DNA of 64,000 bases from Oncomelania hupensis. Taxonomy: Eukaryota; Mollusca; Gastropoda; Littorinimorpha; Pomatiopsidae. Position numbers and translations under genes: made by a program. Position 1 is the first letter of the stretch. Each line of letters starts with the position of its first letter. The notes below the pieces were generated by a model, which saw only the letters and a program-made list of their open reading frames with translations, did no database searches and had not been told where the DNA came from. The DNA is taken from assembly GCA_036898135.1 (NCBI GenBank), contig CM072523.1, positions 32,681,811 to 32,745,810 of the forward strand. The letters are read 5' to 3'. Below are positions 33,823 through 44,620 of this stretch, piece after piece.

Positions 33823-33947
33823 CTATATCGTCAATGGCGATACAGGCTGACGGGGATAACCATCCCAGGGAACAAGGGTTTAGGGACCTAAAGTCAAAAC
33901 TGAACCACCAGAGCAATCATAATGCTTAAAATAGACAGTGATAAATT
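33823..33947 (-). mobile_element. SINE split by Gypsy, right part
   Basis: Continues the SINE body (GGCTGACGGGGATAACCATC, GAACCACCA, AAAATAGACAGTGA), matching 27050-27175. It ends in a poly-C run before the tRNA-like head would be reached. Confidence 0.75.
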
Positions 33948-34208
33948 ACCCCCCCCCCCCCCCACCACCCACCCCACACCAACTCCCCCACCTCCCACTT
34001 TTTTTTTTGGTAAATCTTTTTTTTGTCTTGCCCATCACTGCTTTGGCGTTGTAATTATGAGAACAATCCATATTCACTCTACCTAACCCCCAAATCCAAC
34101 ACCCCTTCTCCCCTCCCACTCTACCTACCACCCTTACCCCACCTCCTGCTCACCCCCCGACCCACCCCACATCCCACCAACATCAACCTTAACGGAGAGA
34201 GAGGGAGA

Positions 34209-34262
<54 letters not shown>

Positions 34263-34265
34263 ACG
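33948..34265. repeat. Poly-C, C-rich and (GA)n tracts
   Basis: C run at about 33950-33963, CCAC-rich sequence to 34185, then (GA)n at 34195-34262. Confidence 0.85.
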
Positions 34266-34723
34266 GTTCTTCAAATGTCTACATTCCAGAAAGATGTTGT
34301 CCCTTTCAGATTCTTTTGAATTTTTATATCGACCTTGCGAAGGTTAGCTTACCACCCTTTCTTCAGAGAAACAACCAGTTTAGTTATATGTTTGTTTGTG
34401 TGTTTGATTTAAGGTTTATTCAACGAAGTGATTTAAGTCTAGGAAATTAATGGAAAGGAGGATATTAGCTAGTTAAGTTGGAAAGGGGAGACTAGGGAAC
34501 AATTCAACAAAATGCAACATAAAATAATAATAAAATAAAAACTAATGAAATAAAACTTTTACCCTAAAAACATGTAAAACAAAATAAAACATTATAAAAT
34601 AGTGGCAACTCTAACTAATAAACTTAACGTCCGATAAGAATGTAAAGTAATGTAAGAAGCAGCCAGAAAAGAAGAAAAAAAAATTATAGCGACTTGTTAA
34701 GAGAATATTGGCGAGCTGTATAC

Positions 34724-34750
34724 ACACACACACCCACACACACACACACA

Positions 34751-34785
<35 letters not shown>
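34724..34785. repeat. (CA)n microsatellite
   Basis: Interrupted CA run. Confidence 0.9.
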
Positions 34786-34788
<3 letters not shown>

Positions 34789-34905
34789 AGCCTGCTCTGT
34801 TCTGTACTGACCAACAAATGACTTGTTTACTAACCTTGAAAAAACAAACAACCTGCTCTTCTTTTTTATTTCTTTTCTTTTTTCTTTTTTTTTCTTAATC
34901 TACAG

Positions 34906-35077
34906 GAGAGTGCTTTAAATTGTCAGGCGCTGAGGGCTCGCTGCCCCCGCTCTTGTTGACTTTGTGTGCCTTCTTGGGCAGCTCGGAGCTTATCAGACGC
35001 TCAGCAGGTCTCGGGTTCTCACACCGTTCCACCGTTCATCATCGTCATCAAAGGCAGACTTGCAAGTAGTGCGAAGA
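34906..35077 (+). other. Candidate internal or terminal exon
   Basis: A long pyrimidine tract (about 34858-34900) ends in AATCTACAG (34898-34906), a strong acceptor. The GC-rich sequence after it is open in the phase-1 frame (ECFKLSGAEGSLPPLLL..) for about 55 codons to a TAG near 35068. Neighbouring sequence is AT-rich. No homology recognised and no partner exon found. Confidence 0.2.
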
Positions 35078-35145
35078 TAAGGTGTGGACTGCGGGCGTCA
35101 AAGTGTTGTTTCAGCCCATCAAACCCGAACTAAAATGTCCACCCT

Positions 35146-35240
35146 CGTCCTTCCTGGCATTTCCTTACGAGCTGTGGAGTGTAGAATTCTATTTTGAAAC
35201 ATGCTGTCATGCATTAACACCGACCCTTAACAGTAACAAA
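35146..35240 (+). repeat. Unclassified dispersed module, copy 1
   Basis: Consensus TTTCCTTAYGAGCT then about 10 bp then GAATTCTATTTTGAAAC and TGCGTCATGCATTAA. Related copies lie at about 35280-35325 (3' half only), 35763-35865, 38617-38710 and 38730-38812, all in the same orientation. Confidence 0.6.
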
Positions 35241-35490
35241 AGCAGGTATAGTAGCCCTTCTTTACCCAAGCCTGCGCGAGGTGTATAATTCCTCTCTAAG
35301 AACATGCGTCATGCATTAATGCAGTAGCCAATACAAACGGCTCTATGCCTCAAACCTGCTTTTTTTGTACAACATCAAATGTTATATTTTATATTTTTAT
35401 ATTTTTTTTTAGGGGCGAGGGTGGGGGGGGGGTGGGGTGGAGGGATAGGAATGGAAGGAATCAAGGTATATAAAGAGAGAGCAACCAGTA

Positions 35491-35558
<68 letters not shown>

Positions 35559-35580
35559 GAATAATAATAATAATAATAAT
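35491..35580. repeat. (AAT)n microsatellite
   Basis: About 30 units. Confidence 0.95.
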
Positions 35581-35667
35581 AATATATTAATATTATTGGG
35601 AATATTATATATATATATTTAGGTATTATTATTGTTGTTAATATTATTATTATGTATTATTATTGTG

Positions 35668-35668
<1 letters not shown>

Positions 35669-35762
<94 letters not shown>
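35669..35762. repeat. (AAT)n microsatellite
   Basis: About 31 units, ending directly at copy 2 of the unclassified module. Confidence 0.95.
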
Positions 35763-35763
<1 letters not shown>

Positions 35764-35865
35764 TCCTCTTTCTCGCATTTCCTTTATCAGCTTGTGTTCT
35801 AGAATTCTATTGTGAAACGCGTGTCATCCATTAAACTAATTCTAACACCCGCAGTGTTCTGATTC
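35763..35865 (+). repeat. Unclassified dispersed module, copy 2
   Basis: Contains CTAGAATTCTATTGTGAAAC and GTGTCATCCATTAA, aligning with 35146-35240. Confidence 0.6.
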
Positions 35866-36399
35866 CTCCCTTCAAACTCTCGTTTTCTTTATTAAGTAGT
35901 GTTCTAAAACTTATATTTTTCAAAATACGTCACTCTGTAAACTAAAAACTGACAAAACACTTCGCAACTGTCTAGCTCTGTTATATTTGCAATTGAAACT
36001 AGCTAAAATGAATCTGAGGCAAGTTTTGTTTTCAAACTTTTATACACTAGATAGATAGTACGTAATATGATTATAATAGGGTTTAATATTTATCAATGTG
36101 CAGACGGGATCTCTCCGGTAAGCCTGTAAATAAACTTTTAAAAAGGTCAGTGAGGAACCTAGAGAAAGGTCACACGGGCTTCAGTAACAATTATAACCAA
36201 TTTGGCGACATTGCGCGTCAATGAATGCGAACAGGCACACATTCTGTCCTGGTTTAAACCTAAAGCTGTCAGTGTACAATCATGCTTCGTTGAATTCATG
36301 CGTGTGCACCTATACCGCCATGCTAAATAAAGGAAGCGCGCAGCCATGACTGTTCATAGCAGACGAATGTTAGAACGCTCGCCCACGATGTTTAGATTC

Positions 36400-36916
36400 A
36401 AATTTCGCAAATTAATTTGGACACAAACAAATGTCATGAATATATATCTGCGCAAAATCAGTTCTATTCACTTTTGTCTTTCACAACAAAACCACGATCA
36501 TCTTAGTCTGCTCTTTTGTTCTTTCAAAATTGGATTACTGCAATTCTCTTCTTGCAGGCTGCTCCCAAGATCTTCTCTACAAACTTCTAAAAGTACAAAA
36601 TGCAACTGCACGCCTTATTCTCAACGTTTGCAGAAGAGATCATGTCGCTCCCCTACTACGTTCCTTGCACTGGTTGCCCATATCTGCACGCATAGAATAC
36701 AAACTTTCCACACTCTCCTTCAACTTTTTCTTCGGCACTTCCCCTGCATACGTTCCTGACATGCTCATTCCCTACGTACCACGCAGACAGCTCCGTTCCT
36801 CATCAACGCACCTTCATCATCCCACTTGTCAAAACAAAAACCTATGGAGAACGCACCTTTGCTTTCTGTGCATCCACTCAATGGAATTCCCTTCCAAACA
36901 ATATAACAGGATAACA
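36400..36916 (+). pseudogene. CR1-type LINE RT C-terminal fragment
   Basis: In frame from 36530: MDYCNSLLAGCSQDLLYKLL, KVQNATARLILNVCRRDH, LLRSLHWLPISARIEYKL and PYVPRRQLRSSS. This is the highly recognisable post-RT region of CR1/L2/Jockey-group elements. The preceding 36440-36530 encodes the upstream part (MNIYLRKISSI) in another frame, and further frameshifts occur after 36830. The last part of the ORF and the 3' UTR reappear at 37755-38280, beyond an inserted segment. Confidence 0.8.
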
Positions 36917-37009
36917 GGAATTTATTTCGCCAATTGACATGTAATAGATACAACAATCGGAATATTATTTGGTGTTGGACAATGGCAGAATGTTTTATAT
37001 TTAGCAACA

Positions 37010-37090
37010 TCTCTCTTTCTCTCTCTCTCTTACACACACGCACACATACACACACACATACATACACAAATACACACATACATGCACAAC
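37010..37090. repeat. (TC)n/(CA)n microsatellite
   Basis: Short CT run followed by an interrupted CA/CATA run. Confidence 0.85.
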
Positions 37091-37317
37091 CACACACACT
37101 CGCATAAGCATACCCAACAGATAAACAGATATAGTAAAACAAAAATGACTACTCTAAAGTGATCACAAAAACATTCTAAATTAAAATAGTCGCTGTAGTA
37201 TCTAGATATAGATGTACGAGTATGTAGGGAGAAGCAGGTGTGCGCACGGCAGGGGGATCAGCGGTGGGAGGAGGATGCGTTGTTTAGAGATCTTACAGTT
37301 TGAGGGTAAAAGGAATC

Positions 37318-37765
37318 TTAAAAGCGGGAAATGTGGGATCTGAAAGATCGAAAGCGGCGGCCAGAAGGGAGAAGTTCGAACAGGGGGTAGGCAGGGTGGG
37401 AAGGGTCAGAGCGGATCTTGTCGGCTCTGTTGAGAGAGCGGGTCGAGTAGATGGAGACCAGAGAGGGGAGTTCACAGCCGACAATCCTGCCTGCCGTGCG
37501 CACGACCAGCTCCAGCCGGTCTGTGTCGAGCTGCGTTTGCTGTTCCGAACCAGACCGTGATGGAAAATGTTCGGACGCTCTCCACCACGGCCCGATAGAA
37601 CTGGAGGAGAATGTCTTTTTAAAGGCCAAACTTCCTCAGCTGTCTGAGGAAGTACAATCGTTGATGAACCCGCTTCACGATGGTGTTAATGTTGGCACCC
37701 CAGCTGAGGTCGTCGGAGATGAGGGAACCCAGGCACTTGAACGAGTCTACTGTCTCCGCCATGCG
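37318..37765 (-). pseudogene. L2/Rex-type LINE RT fragment, minus strand
   Basis: Two minus frames give DSFKCLGSLISDDLSW, RLYFLRQLRKFGL, then VVRTAGRIVGCELPS, DPSHPAYPLFELLPSGRRFR. This is the conserved C-terminal part of a second non-LTR clade, lying antisense between the two halves of the CR1-type fragment. It is frameshifted and truncated at both ends. Confidence 0.75.
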
Positions 37766-38280
37766 CAAACACAACAAGAGTTTAAACGACAACTCAAAAC
37801 ATATCTTTTCCAGAAACACCTTCTATACTCCTTCTCAATAACACACATGAATTAATCTCAGTAGGCACACGTGTCGTGGCGCTCCACGGGCAAAGTTGTT
37901 TGCTTTTAATGGTGCTCGTTTTTAATAATTCTTATAAGTGTTGGTTGCCTTTTAAAAGTTGTTTTTTTTTTATACATAATAGTTTCCTATCCTATCCTAT
38001 CCTATCCTATCCTATCCTATCCCGTTACTCGGCGGTCATAGGGGCAACACAGACGATCGTTTAACCAGCGTACTCCATCTTTCATAATAGTTTTAGTTGC
38101 CTTTTTATTTTTATATAAATATAATATTTTTATTGAATGTTCTTAACATTATGTTGTAGAGTTTTAGTGAATTTATTCAGATTTTATATACTTACAATTG
38201 TTGTGTAGTATAAATGGTGTATGAGTGTGTCAAGCGCGGCGCTATATAGATCTATATTTATTATTATTATTATTATTATA
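37755..38280 (+). mobile_element. CR1-type LINE 3' end
   Basis: Reads the closing motif EFKRQLKTYLFQKHL, then a 3' UTR ending GCGCGGCGCTATATAGATC and (ATT)n, the same tail type as at 15695. It is interrupted by a 97-bp RTE insertion at 37986. Confidence 0.7.
37986..38082 (-). mobile_element. 97-bp RTE LINE copy G with 11-bp target duplication
   Basis: Contains only the last about 60 bp of the RTE (minus strand AAAGATGGAGTACGCTGG.. to ..GTAACGGGATAGG) plus about seven GGATA units. Flanked by CATAATAGTTT at 37975-37985 and 38083-38093, a perfect 11-bp duplication. Confidence 0.92.
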
Positions 38281-38374
38281 AGCAAATCGTCATCTTTAAT
38301 TAGCGTAAAATAAACAGTTTATTTTTCGCAAATTTGATTTAGGCCGCATGCTCACTTTAAAGACATAAGCCAAA

Positions 38375-38560
38375 CACTTCCCCTGCATACGTTTCTGACA
38401 TGCTCATTCCCTACGTACCACGCAGACAGCTCCGTTCCTCATCAGACCAACGCACCTTCATCATCCCACTTGTCAAAACAAAAACTTATGGTGAACGCAC
38501 CTTTGCTTTCTGTGCATCCACTCAATGGAATTCCCTTCCAAACAATATAACACGATAACA
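38375..38560 (+). repeat. Second copy of CR1-type fragment 36736-36915
   Basis: Nearly identical to 36736-36915 apart from a 6-bp difference near CATCAGACCAACGC. It starts and stops without LINE ends, so it is a segmental piece. Confidence 0.85.
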
Positions 38561-38616
38561 TAATATCTCTGGTTGCTTTGAGTGACGGTCGCAGTTTCGG
38601 CGTCCGATTCCTTTTC

Positions 38617-38812
38617 CTTCTTGTCGCTTCCTCATGAGCTAACTTTTGAAGAGTTCCATTTTGAAACGTGCGTCATGCATCAAGCTGAATTACTAAAACT
38701 AAACAGAAACTCATAACTTGCGGAGTCTCATTTCCTTCTTGTCTCTTCCTCAGAGGAGCCAAAAACCTTCTAGAAAGTCTATATTGAAACAAGCGTCATC
38801 CAAGCTAAGCAA
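38617..38812 (+). repeat. Unclassified dispersed module, copies 3 and 4
   Basis: 38617-38710 and 38730-38812 each carry TTCCTTCTTGTC..CTTCCTCA, a TCTATATTGAAAC-like core and GCGTCAT[GC]CA. See 35146. Confidence 0.6.
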
Positions 38813-38814
38813 GA

Positions 38815-39797
38815 ATGTCTACTTCTGTCGTCCACACTTCTTTCAGGATGTGCATCGGCCCTCGGATGGTTCTTCCGTAAAACACCTCGAACGGAGAAAA
38901 GCCGGTGGACTCCTGCGGTACTTCTCTGTAGGCGAAGAGTAAGGCGTTGATGTAGCGATGACACTGTCTGGGCTGCCTGCTGCACAGTTTCTTCAAGGTG
39001 GACCTTAGCGTAGCATTGAACTTCTCCACGAGTCCGTTGCACATTGGATGGTAGGGTGTCGTAGTCAAATGCTGGACGCTCAGCAGTCTGTTGACTTTCT
39101 TAATGCAGTTAGAGACGAACTGCGTCCCGAGGTCTGTCAGGATTTCTTCGGGTACTCCAAGTCTGCTGAACATGTCCACCAGCGCCTCTGCCACGATTTT
39201 AGTGGCAATATCCTTCAGAGGCACTGCTTCTGGGTACCGAGTCGCATAGTCCACTAAAGTCAGTACCCACCGGTGACCTTCTTCACTCGGAGGTTTTATT
39301 TCGCCGATTATGTCCAAGGCCACCCTCTTGAAAGGTCGATCGATCAGAGGCATCCTCTGCATAGGCACTTTAGGGACCCTTCCTCGAGGTATGGTCTTCT
39401 GGCAAATGTCACATGATCGGCAGAGTCGGCTGACATTTGCATGAAGTGTTGGCCAGTAGAACACTGCCTGGATTCCGTCCGACGTCTTCTTTTTGCCCAG
39501 ATGACCTTCCATAACGGAATCATGAGCTATTTTCATCACTTGACGCCTTAGGGGTAAAGGTACCAAGACTTGACGTAGTGGTTCCCCTCCGTTGATCCTC
39601 GGGTAGCTGGAAGATTCTGTACAGGATTTTGGCCTTTAACTCGAAATAGACCGTGCCACTGCCTTTAGTCACGTGGTCTTGGTGGTTCTTGTGTTTGTTT
39701 AAAATACTATCAGCTTCCTGGAGCTGGATTAGCTTATCTCTGTTTACGATGGCGGCTTTGGAGCTGTCGGCGGACTTCAGTGGCGTAGTGGTCTTGT
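38815..39797 (-). pseudogene. Older Gypsy integrase fragment
   Basis: Same family as the young Gypsy, corresponding to about 29977-30957, with clear nucleotide divergence. It encodes the H2C2 zinc domain (HDSVMEGHLG, CRSCDIC), DDE core (VALDIIGEI, ILTDLGTQF, LVEKFN) and stops before GPY. A frameshift near 39595 separates the N-terminal part. No LTRs adjoin it. Confidence 0.88.
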
Positions 39798-39849
39798 CAA
39801 AAATTGATAATGATTCGACGCTATCAATTTCTGTTTCTATTTTCAATAG

Positions 39850-40560
39850 TCTTTACTGTATAAGAAGCCCATACCCTGATTTACTAAGGTGTCTACCGAA
39901 TTTCCTCGTTTAGCTTTGACAAACAGTGGGAACAAAGACTTCACGGGCTTCATTTTGGAAAGCCACAACCTCCCACATCCACCACCCGCGCCCCTAACAT
40001 GACCGGCCCCTGGTCAGTTTCCATGTACTTCTATCTCTGTCCTTTTCAGGGATGGACGATGTACGTGGGACGATGTGTGTAGGACGATGTTATCTGCAAG
40101 CATTTCAGTAGCTGAGTAAGAAGTAGAAAAGAAGAACAAGATGGCAAGCCATTCAATTTCTTTTCCAGTTGCTCACCAATACCTAGCCGATGAAATAAGG
40201 ATTTTCAAAAGCGTTAATTCTCTTGGCGGCTTCGTGACTCTGTTTTATAATAAAGTAGCAACAGGAACACATGGAATGAGAGGTCACGATCTGCCAATGT
40301 TTATATACAGCGCAAAACGTCTTTAGAACATGGAATGGTGATGCACTATGACCTTGACCTTTGAGAAAGTACAAATAGGAATGATCCAACGTGCTTAGCA
40401 GTAGCTAAAGTAAGCACAAAGTAAAAATGACGAATTTCGGTTCAGTTATTATTGAGATAAGGTCAAAAATGTGGTTTGACAAATAAAAGCAAAATTGGGA
40501 GCGAAGGGTCGACCGACTGACCAACTGTCCGACAACCGGAATGCCACTGGCAGGCCACTA
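39850..40560. other. No convincing feature
   Basis: A 61-codon frame at 40141-40326 is unsupported. The minus strand has a TATATAAAC and U3-like look near 40300, but LTR homology is too weak to call. Confidence 0.3.
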
Positions 40561-40567
40561 AACTCTT

Positions 40568-40592
40568 TATATATATATATATATATATAGAC

Positions 40593-40640
<48 letters not shown>
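40568..40640. repeat. (AT)n / (ATAC)n microsatellite
   Basis: AT run, short CATA run, then a longer AT run, about 20 bp before the RTE copy D target site. Confidence 0.95.
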
Positions 40641-40643
<3 letters not shown>

Positions 40644-40851
40644 GCTCGTCCTGATTCCCGACTCTGTGGGTTCGGGCAAATAGAATAGACCCAACGTTTC
40701 CCGGCGTGTCGTAAGAGGCGACTAACAGGGGTGATGTTAGCACGGCATCACTGGGCGAAAGTCTTCTACACAGAAGTCACCGGCCAGGGCGGAGGAACCT
40801 CACGTTACTACAGGTTCAACGACCACGTGCTCAGGGCCAAGGCGAGCCACA

Positions 40852-42141
40852 TTGTATTCGTGGATTTCGGCTGTGGCCAACAGCCTGGAGAGGATTGGGC
40901 CCTGCCAGGTCTTTTTTTTGCCCAAGACACAACACATGATGAGGCTATCCACTAATTCCATGCCGGATCGGTCGTCGCCCGGCTACACAAGGACCGCGCC
41001 TTCCGTTGGCCACCAGGACGGAGGTGAAAAGTATGCTACTGATGGACAAATTAGCAAGATCCGCACGAGAAACAACATCGTCATAGGAACCTGGAATGTC
41101 AGGACCCTAACTGCGGAAGGAAAATTAGAAGAACTGGCCCACGAGCTGGACCACTATCGATGGAACGTTCTAGGTATCAGCGAACTGCGCTGGAAAGGCC
41201 TAGGTGAAACAACGACTGACAAAGGCCACAAGCTCTATTTCAGCGGTAGAGATGACAGGCACGAACACGGCGTTGGATTCTTGGTCCACAAGAACATTCT
41301 AGCCACTGTCATGGGTTGCCGCCCAGTCTCCAGTACACTCATTACCATCCGTCTGAGAGCAACCCCTTTCAACATTACCATCATCCAGGCCTATGCCCCA
41401 ACATCAGACTATGAAGACAGCGAAGTGGAGGATTTTTATGAAAATATACAGGCGGTCCTTGACCAAGTGCCGAAGAAGGACATAGTCATAGTGCAAGGCG
41501 ACTGGAATGCCAAGGTTGGCCAAGATGCGCACCACAACTGGGGAGACACATGCGGACCCCACTGCAACAACGAGACAAATGACAGGGGTCTGAGGCTATT
41601 GGAGTTTGCCAGATACAACAATCTGGTACTGGCAAACACGCTTGGTCTCCACAAAAAATCCAGACGATGGACATGGCACAGTCCCGGCGGGGAACATCAC
41701 AACCAGATCGACTACATCATGGTCAAGAAACGCTTCAGATCAAGCATCAACATTGGCAGGACACGCACTTTTCCAGGAGCAGACATTGGAAGTGACCACG
41801 ATCTCGTGATGATGTCTTTCCGGCTCCATTTGAAGAGAGTAAATACAGCAAAGTGCACTAGGCTGAAGTTCGACCTGAACAAACTGCAAGACCCGGAGGT
41901 GGCAAAAATATTTCAGGCCACAATTGGAGGGAAATTTGCACCACTGCTTATTTTGGGGGCAGGCGAAGTAGATGTCAACACCATGACCAATACCTTCAAC
42001 TCAGCTGTAACAGATGCCGCCACTGAGATCCTTGGCAAGCACCGACCAAAGAAGAAGCCGTGGATCACACCTGAACTTTTGGATCTGTGTGATAAACGAA
42101 GAGAGTTAAAAAAAGAAAAAGAACACCTCACAGGGAGCTGA
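40852..42141 (+). pseudogene. RTE ORF, AP endonuclease part
   Basis: 429 codons. Endonuclease motifs: NIVIGTWNVRT (about residue 73), GISELRWKGLG (catalytic Glu), QAYAPTSD, VQGDWNAKVG (Asp/Asn), DYIMVKKR, IGSDHDLVMM (Ser-Asp-His). It nicks target DNA to prime reverse transcription. The frame stops at 42139 just after an A-rich run (42105-42121); the RT continues in the +1 frame. RTE elements usually have a single ORF, so this is most likely a one-base indel. Confidence 0.92.
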
Positions 42142-42178
42142 TGTCTACCGAAAAATCAACAATGACATCCGAAAAGGC

Positions 42179-43996
42179 ATGCGCACAGCAAAGGAGAACT
42201 GGATAGAAGATCAATGCCAGGAAATAGAGAACAATCTGAACAAGAACAACAGCAAGAAGGCCTACCAGACGGTGAAGCGGCTGACAAGTGTTAAACAGCC
42301 CAAAGTCTCCACTATCCAAAGCAAGTCTGGCATTTGCCTTACAGAAGAACAAGAAGTCTTGGACAGATGGACAGAGTACTGCTCTGACCTTTACAACCAT
42401 ACACCAAATGGAGACCCATCAGTTCTAGCATGTCCCGAGAGCAGAGAAGAAGAAGAAATCCTCCCAATTCTCCGGGAAGAAGTTGAGGCAGCAGTGCAAT
42501 CGCTGAAGAAAGGGAAGTCAGCGGGAGTGGACAACATACCAGCGGAACTGCTACAAGCAGGAGGAGAAGCGATGACTGATGCTCTCACCATTATCTGTAA
42601 CAAGATCTGGCAGAGTGGGGAATGGCCTACACCATGGACCCAGTCGCTTGTCATCACTCTTCCCAAAAAAGGTAACCTTCAGGAGTGTGAAAATTACCGC
42701 ACCATCAGCCTCATCAGCCATCCCAGCAAGGTCCTCCTGAAAATAATACTCAACAGGTTGAAACCACAAGCTGAACAAATCATAGCTGAAGAACAAGCAG
42801 GATTCATGGCAGGGCGAAGTACCACTGAACAGATTTTCAACCTCAGAATAATCTGTGAGAAATACCTACAGCACCAACAACATCTATATCATGTGTTCAT
42901 AGACTTCAAGAAGGCATTTGACCGAGTCTGGCATGCAGCTCTATGGGCAACCATGAAAGTTTACAACATCAGCCCTAAAATTATAGAAGTCATCAAAAGC
43001 CTGTATGACAAGGCTACCAGTGCAGTCCTCCATAACAGCGTCATCGGGAACTGGTTCAGAACAACAATCGGTGTGCGTCAAGGATGCCTACTCTCTCCAA
43101 CACTCTTCAACATCTTCCTAGAGCGCATCATGTCAGATGCTCTTGCAGATCACGAAGGCACAGTCAGCATAGGGGGCAGAGCAATCTCCAATCTTCGTTT
43201 TGCGGATGATATTGATGGATTGGCTGCAGAGGAACAAGAACTTGAACAGCTTGTACAGAGGCTTGACACCACCTCCAGAGCTTATGGAATGGAAATAAGT
43301 GCAGAGAAGACCAAAATGATGACCAACAACACCAATGGCATCAACACGGACATCAAAGTACAAGGCCAATCCCTCAACACAGTGCACAGCTTCAAATACT
43401 TAGGAGCCATTGTGTCAGACAATGGGTCTCGACAGGAAGTCCTCTCCAGGATCGCACAAACAACTGCTGCCCTGACAAGGTTGAAGCCCATTTGGAAAGA
43501 CAGAACCATCAGTCTACATTCCAAAGTAAGACTGCTGCGCTCTCTGGTCATCTCCATCTTCCTATATGCTTGCGAAGCATGGACCCTCACAGCAGATCTC
43601 CAACGAAGAATACAAAGCATGGAGATGAGGTGCTACAGAAGACTTCTGTGCATTTCCTATACCCAACACATCACCAACATTGAAGTCCGACAGACCATCA
43701 CACAAGCCATTGGACAACACGATGACCTGCTCACAGTGGTGAAGAAACGGAAACTCCGATGGTATGGCCACGTCACCAGATCATCAGGCCTTGCAAAGAC
43801 CATTATGCAAGGCACAGTGCAAGGAGGTAGAAGAAGTGGGAGACCGAAAAAGAGGTGGGAGGACAACATTCGAGAATGGACTGGTTTGACACTGAGCGAA
43901 GCCATGAGGGCTGCTGAGGACAGAGAAAGATGGAGTATGCTGGTTAAGCGATCATCTGTGGTGCCCCTACGACCTTCGGGTTATGGGACAGGATAG
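42179..43996 (+). pseudogene. RTE ORF, reverse transcriptase part
   Basis: 605 codons from the first Met. The frame is open upstream to just after the A-rich run. RT motifs: SAGVDNIPAELL, LPKKGNLQECENYRTIS, AGFMAGRSTTEQ, FIDFKKAFDRVWH (motif A Asp), GVRQGCLLSPTLFN, RFADDIDGLA (catalytic ADD). The C-terminal part has FKYLGAIVSDNGS, LYACEAWTL and RRSGRPKKRWEDNI, typical of RTE. The palm residues are intact. Confidence 0.95.
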
Positions 43997-44123
43997 GATA
44001 GGATAGGATTCCCGACTGTTTCAAAGTATTTCCAAATATATTTCCAAGTAAGTCCAAATATAGTGACGGCTTGAAAGACACCAACAACCAAAGAAAACAA
44101 ACAACTGTTGTCAACGCAAGCTC

Positions 44124-44232
44124 AAGGGTTTGTGTGTGGGTGCGTGTGTTTGTGTGTGTATGCGTGCGCGCGTATGGGTGTGTGTTTGTCTGTTTGCGTG
44201 TGTTTGTGTGTGTGTCTGTATGTGTGTGTGGC
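44124..44232. repeat. (GT)n microsatellite
   Basis: Interrupted GT/GTGC run. Confidence 0.9.
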
Positions 44233-44512
44233 GTTCCAAGTTTTCACAAAGCGGCACGTGACCTCTGCCTATTCCGGAAATGACGTTTGCCTATACCGAT
44301 TCCGGAAATGACCGAAGCTGTGCCACCGATGATTGGTGCAGCCTGTGTACCGATCGTGACCAGGTATGCGTTTTAGGGTTATAGTGGTCACTGAATTGTC
44401 CAACAAACTATTAATATGTAGCCTACATTTATAAATATAGCTTGTACCTGAGTGCGTAAGTGACGTATTGACTGACTGACATTTTGGCTAACAGACCTAC
44501 ACACTGACTCAC

Positions 44513-44620
44513 AGGCTGAAAGACAAACTCACTGTCTGACACGCTGACAGAAAAACTCATTGTCTGACACGCTGACAGACAAACCCACTATCTGACAGGC
44601 TGACAGACAAACTCACTATC
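44513..44620. repeat. 28-bp minisatellite, about 3.9 units
   Basis: Units start AGGCTGAAAG/ACGCTGACAG and end TGTCTGAC, 28 bp each, with the last truncated to 24 bp. Confidence 0.9.

Larger units (their letters stand above)
40664..44006 (+). mobile_element. Full-length RTE-clade LINE, copy D
   Basis: 3343 bp from CTGTGGGTTCGGG to a GGATA-repeat tail, flanked by GATTCCCGACT at 40653-40663 and 44007-44017 (perfect 11-bp duplication). It encodes an AP endonuclease then RT, a very short 3' UTR and a pentanucleotide tail, all standard for the RTE clade (BovB relatives). It is the reference for copies A, B, C, E, F and G in this window. One frameshift separates endonuclease and RT, so this copy is probably inactive. 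Confidence 0.95.

Noticed and set aside
35082..35288. 68-residue ORF
   Set aside because: It overlaps the repeated about 90-bp module and is not open in the other copies.
40100..40480. Additional LTR on the minus strand
   Set aside because: A TATATAAAC and loose U3-like similarity exist, but no TG..CA ends, target duplication or alignable core could be supported.
42105..42127. Programmed frameshift in the RTE ORF
   Set aside because: The A-rich run is tempting, but the needed shift is +1, the run fits no canonical slippery site for that, and RTE elements normally have one ORF; a one-base indel is simpler.
44513..44620. CRISPR-like array
   Set aside because: Units are contiguous 28-bp tandem repeats without spacers in a eukaryotic genome.
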